From contig NZ_JAENRY010000079.1 in assembly GCF_016612545.1 (NCBI RefSeq), forward strand, positions 1 through 57,312: 57,312 bases of DNA. Reading direction: 5' to 3'. This DNA comes from Streptomyces sp. MBT65. Lineage in GTDB: Bacteria; Actinomycetota; Actinomycetes; Streptomycetales; Streptomycetaceae. The stretch's first letter is position 1; each line of letters begins with the position of its first letter. The notes under the pieces are model-generated. The model made no database searches, had not been told where the DNA came from, and saw only the letters and a list, made by a program, of their open reading frames with translations. The translations under genes and the position numbers were made by a program. Positions 40,692 to 50,950 of this stretch are shown one piece after another.

Positions 40692-42977
40692 TTACTTGAT
40701 GTAGGTGACGCGCAGTCGCGGCGGATGGCCTTGGCCTATGCCGTCGAACATGCCGTACGAGGTCTTGTTGGTGGTGTTCGGGTCGATCGCAATGCCCCGG
40801 AACTTCGTCGAATCGAAGATCGAGGTGATGTCCACCCACTGACCGCTTGCGCGCGCCCACTTGGTGACGGTCTTCGAGCTGGCCTGGTCCGCCGAGAACT
40901 TGCTCGGACGCGAAGCATGGCCGTGCACCTTGAGGACCGCGGTGCCGCCGGAGGCGTAGTACCAGTGGTTGGCGTACAGATACACCTCGACCTTGAGGAG
41001 CTTCGCGCCGGCAAGGTCCTTGGCGAGACTCCCGCCGAATCCCACGAGCGCGGCCTGGGTGCCGTTGTTCGCTGAGTAGTAGCCGGCCACCATACGGTTG
41101 CCGTAGTACGAGTTGTATCCGGACCGGTTCGCGTAGCTCCCCGACCAGGACGCCGTGTACTCACGCTTCACCTTCACCGGCGGGTCAGGGACGACGGCGC
41201 CACCGGTGTTGTAGACGCCGGTGTCCGGTGCCTGCTCGCCGATGTCCTCCACACTCAGGTGCCCCATGCGGCCCTTCGCGCCGGTGAGCGTGACCTGCTG
41301 GCCTGCGGGAGCGCCGCTGTCGCTGGTGAACGTGAGCAGCAGCCGATTCCGCCCGGGCCGGATCAGATCATTCGGTGCGCACGGACCGATCAACTCCAGC
41401 CGTGCTTCGCGGCGCGTCGACGTAAGCGGATGGCGGGCCTCTTGCAGCTGCGTGGAACTGATCAACGGTGCAGAGGCGTAGCCACTGCGCAGCCGCAACA
41501 CCAGGGAGCCGCCGGTCTGGGAACATTCCGCGGTGCCGTTGTAGACCACGCGGTACATGCGGCCCTCTTCGGCGTCGAAGGCCAACTCGACGTAGCCCAT
41601 CTCGGTACCAGTGGCCGTCTTCACGCCGGTGGCCATCCAGTCCATGGCGACGATGCCGCGCGGCCCGTCATACAGGTCGGTGAGGTCGTCACCGCCGATA
41701 GTGACCTTCCCCGCGACGTTCAGGTCCTGGAAGGAGGCATCTCCAGTCGAGCCGATCGCGGCAACCCTGGTCGTGCCGTCCCGCAGGGTCAGGTAGTTGG
41801 CCTGCCCCGAGACGAGCGAAACGACCTCTTCCCCGTCCTCGTCGTACAACCTCAGCCCCTGCGGCCCGAGTTCAGCCCGGGCCCCGCCGGTGACATCCCC
41901 GAAGATCGTGTGGGCCTGCGCGTTGTCGAACACCACCCACCCCGCGGTCGCGGCGGATGCCTCCAGGCACAGCACCGCGCGGGTCGTGCCCTGGGGTGCG
42001 GCCACCTGCCCCGTGATGCGCTGCCACACCCCCGGCACGTAGCTGGTGGCTTCGGCGACTCCGTAGCCGAGGATCTCGCCGGTGCTGTTCTCCCAGCGGG
42101 CGAGGATCTTCACGGCCTTCGCGGCAAGATCGTCGGACACCAGCACATCGATGCCGAGGAACAGCTGCGAGGCGGCCAGCACCGGAACCGTCGCCAACGG
42201 CAGCGTCCAGTACGTTTCGGCTGAGGCAGTGCAGTCGAGACGGATCCCGACCCCGGTCCGGTTACCGGGAGCGAACGACCACGCCGTGCCGCCCGCCGCG
42301 ACAGTGTTCGCCGTGGCCGCGCCCTCGAACCCAGGATCCGGCACCAAGTTCGTGCCCTGCCCGACCGCAATGTGATCGGGGGTGACGGAGCCAACGGCCA
42401 GGTGCGGGGTCGCGATGGCGCCGACCGCGATGTGACCTTGCTGAATGACCTGCTGACCGAGATCCCCCGACACCGCGCGCCGGGCCGACGTACGCACGGC
42501 ATCCGAGGCGACGCTGGGGATGCCGGAGGTGTTCACCGCGACCAGCCGCACCCACAGCGGCCCGTAGTGGTTCACCGAGATGGTGACCGAGGCACCGGAA
42601 GCGGCCTCGATCGTCGCGGTCGGCCACCGAGGATCCGCCTGCATGCTCGCCGACATCAGCACATGAACCTGCACGCGCGACAGATCCAAGGGCGCCGCTT
42701 CCGCATCAGGAAAGCCGCCGTCCCAGGTGACCCTGAGCCCTCCGAGCACCGGTTCCACCTCCGGTACGGATGGGGCAGGTGGACGCGGGCCGTTCACCGC
42801 GATGACGCCGCTGGTGCCGTCTGGCTGCTGGCCGATGACCGCGCGCAGGGAGCCGCTCTCGTCGTACACGTCGACGGACCCGTTCTCCAAGCTGGCGTTC
42901 GCCAGCTTCGGGGCGCGGATCGCGGCGCGGAGCAGCTTCTCCAGGCGGGCGAGACGAGTGCCTATGTCGGTGGGCAA
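40692..42977 (-). CDS. Tail fibre / receptor-binding protein (761 aa)
   Basis: TTG 42977 lies downstream of AAGGA, 16 bp past the upstream stop. The opening (IGTRLARLEKLLRAAIRAPK) is a short coiled coil followed by repeated beta-rich units, including two sandwich-like modules, GAIATPHLAVGSVTPDHIAV (a motif common in actinophage fibres) and a C-terminal DNRLR-like adhesion domain (WYYASGGTAVLKVHGHASRP ... FRGIAIDPN). No enzymatic motif. Likely binds the host surface and works with the GH6 protein. Confidence 0.75.
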   Translation of the reverse strand: MPTDIGTRLARLEKLLRAAIRAPKLANASLENGSVDVYDESGSLRAVIGQQPDGTSGVIAVNGPRPPAPSVPEVEPVLGGLRVTWDGGFPDAEAAPLDLSRVQVHVLMSASMQADPRWPTATIEAASGASVTISVNHYGPLWVRLVAVNTSGIPSVASDAVRTSARRAVSGDLGQQVIQQGHIAVGAIATPHLAVGSVTPDHIAVGQGTNLVPDPGFEGAATANTVAAGGTAWSFAPGNRTGVGIRLDCTASAETYWTLPLATVPVLAASQLFLGIDVLVSDDLAAKAVKILARWENSTGEILGYGVAEATSYVPGVWQRITGQVAAPQGTTRAVLCLEASAATAGWVVFDNAQAHTIFGDVTGGARAELGPQGLRLYDEDGEEVVSLVSGQANYLTLRDGTTRVAAIGSTGDASFQDLNVAGKVTIGGDDLTDLYDGPRGIVAMDWMATGVKTATGTEMGYVELAFDAEEGRMYRVVYNGTAECSQTGGSLVLRLRSGYASAPLISSTQLQEARHPLTSTRREARLELIGPCAPNDLIRPGRNRLLLTFTSDSGAPAGQQVTLTGAKGRMGHLSVEDIGEQAPDTGVYNTGGAVVPDPPVKVKREYTASWSGSYANRSGYNSYYGNRMVAGYYSANNGTQAALVGFGGSLAKDLAGAKLLKVEVYLYANHWYYASGGTAVLKVHGHASRPSKFSADQASSKTVTKWARASGQWVDITSIFDSTKFRGIAIDPNTTNKTSYGMFDGIGQGHPPRLRVTYIK

Positions 42978-42993
42978 GAAGATGGGTCCTTGT

Positions 42994-44088
42994 TCAGGCG
43001 GCGGTGGCGTACTGGTGGGCGCCGGACGGTTCGAGTCGGACGGTGGCGGTCTCACCGGCGTCGGTGTCGGGTCGGATGGTGTAGCCGGTGATGCGGCACC
43101 AGCCGGACCACGTTCCCCACTCATCGCGGACGAAGACATGGACGTCATCGCCGATCTGCCACGACCCGATCGGCGCGGCCGGATGATTTCGGACGGTGAT
43201 CTCTTCGACGTGGCCGAGGTTCTGCCGCCACGCCCGCTCGGCGCGCGCCCGATGGGCGAGCACGTCACGGCCCCGCACATCGGGAAGCTCGAGAACGTGC
43301 TCCAGACGGAGCCGCTTGTTGCGTACGGCATCGATGGCGCGCTGCTGGGCTCGGCCTTCGCCGGCCCCGGTGGCGATGACGACCTGCGCGTACTCGTCGG
43401 CGCTGTACGTGACGGGAGTGGAGTCCGTGATGTTGGTGTCGGTGGAGAACGCGATGTCCGTACGGCGTGCCCCAAGGCGCGGATAACCGACCCGGATACG
43501 GCGCACCGGGCGCCGATTCGCATCCCACCAAGTAGTGCAGGTGTAGTCCGGGGAGTCCGGGGCCTTCACCAGATCATCGAGCAGGTCACCGAGGACCGGG
43601 GTTTCCCACCAGCGCGAGTGCCACGGCTCCGCGGGTGTGCCCACCGTCGCCTTCGACGTGGTGGCGTCCACGGTGATGCCCAGGCTGCCGTCGGGGATCG
43701 ACTGCGCGTACGACACGATGTCCCGCATCACCCGGCACGGGTCGGTGTTCACGTACGGGCCACGGCCGCCGAGCTCACCGTCCAGGTCGTGGCGCTTGTG
43801 CAGGTACGAGGTCCACCCTGCGGCCTCCACCGGCAGCTTGTTGCCCTCGGGTTCGGCCTGCCAGATGAGCCCGCCCCACCGCAGCAACCCGTTCCGTTCC
43901 ACGTACAGCAGGGTGTTGCCGGGGTTCTGGGTGAGCTCGGGCAACGACGACGCGAGCCGGGGCGACAGCGTGCCGCGCAGCTCTCCGGGCCCGTTCAGTT
44001 CGGGTCCAAATTCGACGTTCTTCAACGGGAGATCGTGTGACAGCCACTGCCCGGTGAGGGCGTGCTGGATCAGGTATCGGTACGCCAC
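42994..44088 (-). CDS. Minor tail protein, Gp37-like (364 aa)
   Basis: The start MAYRYLIQHALTGQWLSHDL and the layout (beta-rich N-terminus, YTCTTWWDANRRPVRRIRVG in the middle, a C-terminal OB-like barrel ending GYTIRPDTDAGETATVRLE) match the ReqiPepy6 Gp37-like family of siphovirus tail-tip proteins. It would sit at the tail tip between the distal tail protein and fibre. Short gaps on both sides support one structural operon. Confidence 0.75.
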   Translation of the reverse strand: MAYRYLIQHALTGQWLSHDLPLKNVEFGPELNGPGELRGTLSPRLASSLPELTQNPGNTLLYVERNGLLRWGGLIWQAEPEGNKLPVEAAGWTSYLHKRHDLDGELGGRGPYVNTDPCRVMRDIVSYAQSIPDGSLGITVDATTSKATVGTPAEPWHSRWWETPVLGDLLDDLVKAPDSPDYTCTTWWDANRRPVRRIRVGYPRLGARRTDIAFSTDTNITDSTPVTYSADEYAQVVIATGAGEGRAQQRAIDAVRNKRLRLEHVLELPDVRGRDVLAHRARAERAWRQNLGHVEEITVRNHPAAPIGSWQIGDDVHVFVRDEWGTWSGWCRITGYTIRPDTDAGETATVRLEPSGAHQYATAA

Positions 44089-44094
44089 AGCAGG

Positions 44095-45027
44095 TCACAC
44101 CGGGCCTTCGGTGAACTCGATGTCCGCGATGATCGACGTACCGCCGTCGACGCCGAGGTCGCCCTTCCAGTCCTTCGCCATCCGGGCCTGCATGTACAGC
44201 GTCTGCGTCGTGCCCCGATACGAGGCCGGCAGCGCGATCGTGTCGGCAACCACAGCAGTCGAGCGGCGCACCACCTTGCCCTGATTGTCGTCAACGACAG
44301 TGTCCTGGCCCTCGATCGTGCCGAACACCGGCTGCAGCTTGCCGTACAGCGAATCGAAGTCCATCCGCAGACCAGCGAGCGTGATCGTGAGGATCAGCTT
44401 CGTCGCCCAGTCGGGCACAGGTATCTGCCAGCGCGCCTCAGACGGCCAGTCGTGCCACTTGTCGTCGTCCTTCCACGCCTTCGTCAGCTTCGACGGATAC
44501 GCCGTGTACAAGGTGCGCTCCCGGCGAGGGTTCGCCACCCGCCGCACGTCGCGGATCATCCCGGCCGTCACCGTGCCCGTGCTCGCCGGCAGGTCGACTC
44601 GCGCCAACGCCACTCCCGTCACACCCTTGGGCGCCGACGACATGGTGGAGGACACGTTGGGGATGACGTCGAAGAAGTTGATCGCATCCGTCGCCGGATC
44701 CAGCCCGCCCTCGAACTCGGGGTCCTGCACCCGCAGCACGATCAGATCGGATCGCGGCGTCGCGCCGGTGGGAGCGATCGGGACGGTAGCGGCGCCGATG
44801 TTGTACGCCGTGTACGAACCCTGCCACGTCGACGCCTTACCCCGGATCACAGCGGACCCGTCAGCGATCTGCACCCCGCCGCCGGGCACCGGCAGAGGAG
44901 TCACCTTCAGGTCCGTGGCTTCGGTGACGCCTTCAGAACCATGCGACAGATCCTTGATCATCTGGCGGAAGGTCTGGGCGGAGTGGGTGGCACCGTTCAC
45001 GAGCAGCGGGGCCTGGGCAAGCGTCAT
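44095..45027 (-). CDS. Minor tail / baseplate protein (310 aa)
   Basis: Opens MTLAQAPLLVNGATHSAQTF and has VPIAPTGATPRSDLIVLRVQ in the middle, a pattern I associate with actinophage minor tail proteins. The C-terminal 100 residues are beta-rich. The start overlaps the upstream stop (ATGA). Probably part of the tail tip. Confidence 0.72.
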   Translation of the reverse strand: MTLAQAPLLVNGATHSAQTFRQMIKDLSHGSEGVTEATDLKVTPLPVPGGGVQIADGSAVIRGKASTWQGSYTAYNIGAATVPIAPTGATPRSDLIVLRVQDPEFEGGLDPATDAINFFDVIPNVSSTMSSAPKGVTGVALARVDLPASTGTVTAGMIRDVRRVANPRRERTLYTAYPSKLTKAWKDDDKWHDWPSEARWQIPVPDWATKLILTITLAGLRMDFDSLYGKLQPVFGTIEGQDTVVDDNQGKVVRRSTAVVADTIALPASYRGTTQTLYMQARMAKDWKGDLGVDGGTSIIADIEFTEGPV

Positions 45028-45935
45028 CGGACGTGGGTCTCCTTCGGGTCAACCAGAGTCTTGAAGGCGTCACGCCACGCCACCTTCAGGCGGGCGGATG
45101 CGGTCGGATCGGAAGCGATCCAGCGGATTTCCGAACGTCCCGGAGGCAGACGGAAGTCGCCCAGCGGGGACGTTGTGGCGAAGGTGCCGCCGTTCTTCCG
45201 GGTCACGGTTCGCTGGCCGGGGCGGGTGTCGACCGTGACGTGCTCCCCGGCGGGGATGGTGATGCCGAGGTCGATCTGCCGGCCGGTCTCCACGTGCGTG
45301 ATCACCGGGTTCGCGCACGGTCCGTAAAGGGTGAGCACCGGGTAGACGTCGATGTTCCCGTTGTTGGTGACCCAGCCCGGCCTGTTCTGACCGGACAGGC
45401 TGCCATCGCTCACGTGGATGGGGGCCTGCACCGGGGCGGTGAAGCCGCCACCGGACAGCCACCCGAGTTTGAGCTCCATGCTCTGCTCGACGTCCGCGTA
45501 GTAGCGCGGATCAGCGGTGAACTCGATGTCGAGCGGCACCCACCCGAAGACCGCTTCCTCCCACGACGCCTCGGCCTTGCGGAGCCGCCCGTACATGACG
45601 CGGACGGGTCCGCCAGGCCACTTGATCCGCAACGGCATCACGGCCCCGCCGACCGTGCGCACCCGAGGATCGTCAGCGGCTTCCTCGATCTGGGCCACGA
45701 TGCGGGCTGCCGCGGCCGGATCGCCCGGCGTCTTCACGCCGCAGCCGATGCGCACCGTGCGGGCCTCGTACCAGTCCGGGCTCAGCCATACGCCATCCGC
45801 GGCTGGTCGCTCTACGACTTCCCCACGTACACCGGGGCGGGCGAGGCCTTCGATCTGGGCGATGGGGATGCTGGTGCCGTGGCCGAGGCGTATCCCGGCG
45901 AACTCCAGCTGAAAGTCCTTGAGTTCTGTGTTCAC
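45024..45935 (-). CDS. Distal tail (Dit) protein (303 aa)
   Basis: Siphovirus-type tail component: N-terminal IRLGHGTSIPIAQIEGLARP, then VRVMYGRLRKAEASWEEAVF and VPLDIEFTADPRYY typical of Dit, and a C-terminal galectin-like domain. Dit forms the hub ring below the tail tube. It directly follows the tape measure gene (4-bp overlap), as expected. Confidence 0.83.
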   Translation of the reverse strand: MNTELKDFQLEFAGIRLGHGTSIPIAQIEGLARPGVRGEVVERPAADGVWLSPDWYEARTVRIGCGVKTPGDPAAAARIVAQIEEAADDPRVRTVGGAVMPLRIKWPGGPVRVMYGRLRKAEASWEEAVFGWVPLDIEFTADPRYYADVEQSMELKLGWLSGGGFTAPVQAPIHVSDGSLSGQNRPGWVTNNGNIDVYPVLTLYGPCANPVITHVETGRQIDLGITIPAGEHVTVDTRPGQRTVTRKNGGTFATTSPLGDFRLPPGRSEIRWIASDPTASARLKVAWRDAFKTLVDPKETHVR

Positions 45936-48900
45936 CGCAGAACACCTCCGCGGCGGGCCCGGCGCATCTGATACGAGACAGCGGAGGCGATGTCGTTCGC
46001 GGTCGCTCCGGCACGGGTGACGTGGATCGTTTGCTGGCCGATCGCCGGCGCCTGATGCACCACCACGACCTGCGACCGACCCGCCCCGGCATCCACCAGG
46101 CGCTTGGGGGCGAGCCCGTATCCGAAACGGTCCGCGGTCTCGGACAGCACAGCGGTTGCCCGACCACGTTTCGCGACCGCGTGCGGGATGTACGACTCGG
46201 CGTGAGTCTCCGGCTCGGCGAACTTGATCAGCCCGTTCCTCGAGGAGTAGATGCCCGGCTCCCAGATGCCGCCGTTCGCATACGCCTTCCCGGCATTCGC
46301 CTTCACCAGGTCGGCGAGGAACCGGTCCGCCTTGCTGCCCGTGGCCTTGATCTGGCCCTTTCCCCGGTTGGCGATCTCGATGAGCCGGTCCTCGTCGATC
46401 CCCGTCGACTCGGCCACGGCGTGAATACCGCGCCCCTTGGCCAGAGCACCGATGAGCTTCACGAAGTCGCCGAGCTGATCCGAGTCGAGGGCCTTGCCCG
46501 CAGCGTGGGCTGCACTGTTGGCCTGCTTCGCCTTCTTCTTGTCACGCACGGCCTGGGCGGCGAGCGACTCAGCGTTCTCATCGCCCTGCTCGGCCAGCCG
46601 TGCGGCAAGCGCCCCGTACCCGCTGGAGGCCAGCTTGGCGAGGTTGTTCTGGAAGGTCGTGGAGTCCTTGACCGCGTTCTGCAGCTGGCCCGTGTAGTCG
46701 CCCAGCGTGGCCTTCGCGGTGCCAGCGAGCTTCGTGAGCTGCGCCGCCATCGACTTCACGTACTTGTTGGAGCCGCGGGCCATCTTGCGGGTGAGCGCGA
46801 CACCGTCCTCGCCCATCTCCTCCAACGCCTTGGCGACATCGGTCCCGGCCCGCCGCGACACGGTCGCCAAGTCGTTGCGCCAGGCCGAGGCGGTGCGGAC
46901 GGACTTGCGGAGGTTCCGTTCGAACGTGCCCAGGTCGAAGTGCTCCTTGCCGCCCTTGCCCTTGCGCTGCGACTTTGAGACGACATCGGACACCGAGAAC
47001 CCGGAACCGCCGAGCGGCTGGTACGACCAGTTCGACAGACCGCCATCCGCGTACCAGGTGACATCCCCGTCGAAGCGCCGGACGACCTCCTCGACGATCG
47101 CCTTGCTGCGGGGCCGCTTACTCGACGCCAGAGGCACATAGGCCTCGCCCTGAGTCTCCTGCTCCGCCCAGACGCGCATCGCTCCGGCCGGTGCGATCTG
47201 TGCGACGTGGTTCTCGCGGACGCCACCGTTCGCGTAGAACTCAAGGACAGAGCCACGGGCCTGCGGGGCCTGGATCGCGTCCGGGACACCGTTGCCGTCC
47301 CGGTCCCAGCTCGTGGCTCTGAGGGACACGCCGACGCCGATGGTCCGGCCCATGATCCCGTTGATCGCGCTCTGGATACTCCCCGCCGCCGAGACGGGCC
47401 CGCTGGTGGGCACCGTGACGGTGACGTTCTTGCTGCCCGGGATGTCGGTGACCTTGATGCCCAGGGCTTCGAGTTGCTGCCGCGCCTCGCCAGTGGGCGC
47501 GCTGACGGTCACGGTCTTGCCGCCGGGTACTCCGGCGATCTTTTGCTTGACCGCCTCCAGACTGGCGATGGTCTCCTGCGTCGCGGACGTGACCTTGACG
47601 TGCTTGCCACCCGGGGTCTGAGCGATCTTCGCGATCAGTGCATCCAGATCCGTGCGCGCCAGGTCCGTGGGGGCGGTGACCTCCACACGGCGATCCTTCA
47701 AGTCCTTGATCTTGAAGCCGAGCTTCTCCAGATCCTCGCGAGCATCGTTCGACAAGGTGGAGATCGTGATGGTCTTCTTGTCCGGCTGTGCCTTCAACGC
47801 CTGCTGTACAGCGATGAGTTCAGCCATCGCCTCATCCATGCCGGCCGTCTGCAGCAGGATCGACACCTGCGAGGGGACCAGACCGGCGTTGTCGGCGAGC
47901 TTTGCCGCCTGCTCGGCGGACAGGCCGAAGCCCTCGGCTGTGGAGATCGCTGAATCCCGGGCGGTCTCCATCTGCTTCTGCGCGGCCTGCAGCGCCTCGG
48001 GAACGGACTTCCCGCTCGCCTCCGCGTACTGGTAGGCGGCGAGCGCGGCGTCCGCGGAGTTCGTCGACAGGCCCTGCAGCAGGTCGTATAGCTTCTGCCC
48101 GTTGCGGGTGACCGTGGACAGCGAGCCATCCATGTTCAGCAGGGACTTTCCGTATCCCTGGGCGTTATCGACGCCGCCCTTCAACGCCTCGGCCGCATCC
48201 GACACCGATCGGTTCAACCGTGCTTCGGCCGCGGACAGGTTCACCGAGCCGCCGGCCAGGATGTTCAGAGCGTCGTGCAGGGCCCGGGCACGGGTATCGG
48301 CGTCTGCCGTTGTGTCCGACAGGCGGCGCATCGCGTCGGAGAACTTGCCGAACGGCCCCACCGCATCGGCTGCGGAGCGGCCCGCGGCACCGTTCACGTT
48401 GGCAAGATCGCGGGCATCCTGCACCGCCTGGGACATCTCGCCCTTGACTGAGCCGAGGGCCTCCGCGGCGTCGTGAGCCTTCTGGCCCACGTCGTTGTAC
48501 ATGACGCCGCCGCCGCGTACCGGCTCCAGGTTGATCGCGGCGACGTCCTCCATGCGTTTCTGGAGCTTCCCGAGCCCGTCGTCCTGACTGAGGTAGGCGT
48601 CGGTGAGCTGCTTGATAGGCACGCCGGCGTTCTTCATGACGTCGACCAGGCGCTCTTTGCCGTCGAGGACCTTGGTGTCCATCAACTGCTGGGCGGCTGC
48701 GGTACGGACGCTCTCCGTCACGGCACCGTTCGACTCGCGCAGCGCCTGGGTGAGACTGCTGATCCGCGACTGGTGCTCAGCCGCCGCCTGGGCGGCCTTC
48801 TGCTGGTGGGAGGCGAGCATCGACAGGCCGACACCAGCAGCCGCCAAGGCCACGCCCCAGGGCCCGCCCAACGCACCCATCAAGCCGCGGGCCGCGCCGC

Positions 48901-50887
48901 CGACTCCGGTACCGATCGCACGCGCTACTCCGGTGATCGGCCCGTTCGCGTTGCGGAACGCGGCCGCCATCTGCCCCACTACCGGAATGCGGGTCTGCAC
49001 CACCGCGAGGGCCTGACCGATCCGGCCAATCGACTGCCCTTGCGCAGCAGCAAGGTGCTGCTGGAGGCGCATCTGGTCGCCGAGAGACCGGTACGCGCCC
49101 ACGACTGGCCCGGACACCGTCTGACCGAGCCGCGACATCATGGGAGCGACACGACGTGCCATGAGCATCGCGATGATCGCCGTCTGCACCGGCCCTGGCA
49201 GCGCCCCGAACCCGCGCACCAGACCGGCCACAACATGCCCGATCGGGACCAGCGCGCCCGATACGGTGCCCGCGGCGGCGGACATCAGGTTCAGCGCGGT
49301 GACGATGATATCGAGTGCGGTTCCGCCCGCATCAGCCTCCTCGGCCACATCGCTGATGGCGTCAGCGACTGGCGAGACGGCGGAGCCGACGTTGCGCAGG
49401 ATGTCGATGAGGGCGCGGCCGCCGTTGATGAGGACGTTGAACCCCGCGGCAGCGGTGTCGAAGGCAAGGTTCTTCAGCGGCCCGCCCAAACCGTCGAGCG
49501 AATCACCGACCTCGTCAAAGCCCGCGGAGACGGCCTTGGACACGGACGGGCGGGCCAGCGTGTACAGGTCGTGCACGTAGTCGATGGCGGCCGCCATGCC
49601 GGGCGTGGCCGTCGCCATCCCGGAGGTCAGCAGCCGTGTGACCTTCTCCAGCCCGGGTGCGGCCGCCGTGTACAGGACCTGTCCGGTGTTCGAGGCTTGG
49701 GTCTTGAGCTGGCTGACCGCACCAGCAAGGCCCTTGGTCTGCGAAGCGGCGATCTCCCCGGCAGCGCCGGTACGGGCGATCGCCGTGTGCATCTGGTCGA
49801 AAGACTCGACACCCTGATGCGCCAGAGCCGACGCACCCGCGAGCGCAGGCTTGCCGACCACGTCGGCGAGGGAACCCAGGAAGTCCTTCTGGGACATGCG
49901 GTGCTGGGCCTGCTCGAAGCCCTCGATGACCGTGCGCAGGCCCTTGAAATTGCCCTGCGCATCCCACGCCTCGATGCCGAGCTCCGCCAGGCCTCGCTTC
50001 ATTCGCGCGGTCGGGCGGGACAGGTTGGTGAGCATCCCGCGCAGGGACGTTCCTGCTTTGGAGCCGAGGATGCCGGAGCGGGCCAGCATCGCCACCGCAG
50101 CCGAGGTGTCCTCGATGGAGATGCCGAGCTGGGCGGCGACCGGCCCGGTGTAGGACATCGCGTAGTAGATGTCCTGCAGCCCGCCCGAGGCGGCGTTCGC
50201 CGACGCCGCCAGCACGTCGGCGGCACGCCCGGCATTGTTCGAGCTGAGCCCGAACTGGTCCATGACGTCGCCCAAATACCGGGCGGCGTCCGCGGCCGAG
50301 AGGTTGTCGGCCGCGGCGAGCTGCATCGCAGCCCGCGCGTTCGCGATGGACGACGTACTGGTCTGGCCGGCCTTGGCCAGCTCCAGCATCGAGTCCGCAG
50401 CCTTCGCCGCGGACGTGCCCGGGATCTTGAGGTCGGCGCCGAGCTCGCGGGCCTTCGCCGCGGCCTGCACCATCTCCAGGCCGGACGCGTTGGTGACCGC
50501 GCCCCACTTGTTGATGGCCCGCTGGTACTCGTTGCCCTCCTTCGCGATCTCCGCGAGACCGGCGACGATTCCGCCACCGACCAGGAGGCCGCGCAGGTGG
50601 TGCGCTTCTTGCCGGGCGCCGAGCAGCCCGTGGCGGAGCTGCCGCATCGACGCGTGCCCGTCTGCGCCGACGCGGCGCAGCCCGGCACGGGCCCGATCGG
50701 AATCGCGGGTCAGCGCGCGTAGACCCGTGGACGATCCGCGGGCGCCGGCCCCGATCTGTGTGAGGTGCCGGTTGAGGGTGGCGGTGTCGCGGCCAAGGCC
50801 GCGCATGGCGCGGGAGGCCTGCCGGATCTCCGACAGGAGATGGGAGAAGTCCGCTCGCGCCTGGACGCTGAGCGTGTACGACGACAC
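45932..50887 (-). CDS. Tail tape measure protein (1651 aa)
   Basis: GTG 50887. The N-terminal 90 residues are coiled coil. Residues about 100-430 form the TP901-type tape-measure core (EMVQAAAKARELGADLKIPG; GILGSKAGTSLRGMLTNLSR). Hydrophobic helices lie in the middle, then repeated units of the type PGGKTVTVSAPTGEARQQLE, and a helical C-terminus. It sets tail length and is ejected with the DNA. By the usual rule of about 0.15 nm per residue it implies a tail of roughly 250 nm. No peptidase or lysozyme motif was seen. Confidence 0.95.
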   Translation of the reverse strand: MSSYTLSVQARADFSHLLSEIRQASRAMRGLGRDTATLNRHLTQIGAGARGSSTGLRALTRDSDRARAGLRRVGADGHASMRQLRHGLLGARQEAHHLRGLLVGGGIVAGLAEIAKEGNEYQRAINKWGAVTNASGLEMVQAAAKARELGADLKIPGTSAAKAADSMLELAKAGQTSTSSIANARAAMQLAAADNLSAADAARYLGDVMDQFGLSSNNAGRAADVLAASANAASGGLQDIYYAMSYTGPVAAQLGISIEDTSAAVAMLARSGILGSKAGTSLRGMLTNLSRPTARMKRGLAELGIEAWDAQGNFKGLRTVIEGFEQAQHRMSQKDFLGSLADVVGKPALAGASALAHQGVESFDQMHTAIARTGAAGEIAASQTKGLAGAVSQLKTQASNTGQVLYTAAAPGLEKVTRLLTSGMATATPGMAAAIDYVHDLYTLARPSVSKAVSAGFDEVGDSLDGLGGPLKNLAFDTAAAGFNVLINGGRALIDILRNVGSAVSPVADAISDVAEEADAGGTALDIIVTALNLMSAAAGTVSGALVPIGHVVAGLVRGFGALPGPVQTAIIAMLMARRVAPMMSRLGQTVSGPVVGAYRSLGDQMRLQQHLAAAQGQSIGRIGQALAVVQTRIPVVGQMAAAFRNANGPITGVARAIGTGVGGAARGLMGALGGPWGVALAAAGVGLSMLASHQQKAAQAAAEHQSRISSLTQALRESNGAVTESVRTAAAQQLMDTKVLDGKERLVDVMKNAGVPIKQLTDAYLSQDDGLGKLQKRMEDVAAINLEPVRGGGVMYNDVGQKAHDAAEALGSVKGEMSQAVQDARDLANVNGAAGRSAADAVGPFGKFSDAMRRLSDTTADADTRARALHDALNILAGGSVNLSAAEARLNRSVSDAAEALKGGVDNAQGYGKSLLNMDGSLSTVTRNGQKLYDLLQGLSTNSADAALAAYQYAEASGKSVPEALQAAQKQMETARDSAISTAEGFGLSAEQAAKLADNAGLVPSQVSILLQTAGMDEAMAELIAVQQALKAQPDKKTITISTLSNDAREDLEKLGFKIKDLKDRRVEVTAPTDLARTDLDALIAKIAQTPGGKHVKVTSATQETIASLEAVKQKIAGVPGGKTVTVSAPTGEARQQLEALGIKVTDIPGSKNVTVTVPTSGPVSAAGSIQSAINGIMGRTIGVGVSLRATSWDRDGNGVPDAIQAPQARGSVLEFYANGGVRENHVAQIAPAGAMRVWAEQETQGEAYVPLASSKRPRSKAIVEEVVRRFDGDVTWYADGGLSNWSYQPLGGSGFSVSDVVSKSQRKGKGGKEHFDLGTFERNLRKSVRTASAWRNDLATVSRRAGTDVAKALEEMGEDGVALTRKMARGSNKYVKSMAAQLTKLAGTAKATLGDYTGQLQNAVKDSTTFQNNLAKLASSGYGALAARLAEQGDENAESLAAQAVRDKKKAKQANSAAHAAGKALDSDQLGDFVKLIGALAKGRGIHAVAESTGIDEDRLIEIANRGKGQIKATGSKADRFLADLVKANAGKAYANGGIWEPGIYSSRNGLIKFAEPETHAESYIPHAVAKRGRATAVLSETADRFGYGLAPKRLVDAGAGRSQVVVVHQAPAIGQQTIHVTRAGATANDIASAVSYQMRRARRGGVLR

Positions 50888-50950
50888 CTGCCGGTGCCCC
50901 TACCTCCCCGCGCCCCTTCCTCCTAGCCCCCTGTCACCCTCAACCACCCG

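Noticed and set aside
48473..50722. 749-codon plus-strand frame
   Set aside because: Antisense shadow of the tape measure gene; Arg/His/Gly-rich and without recognisable domains.
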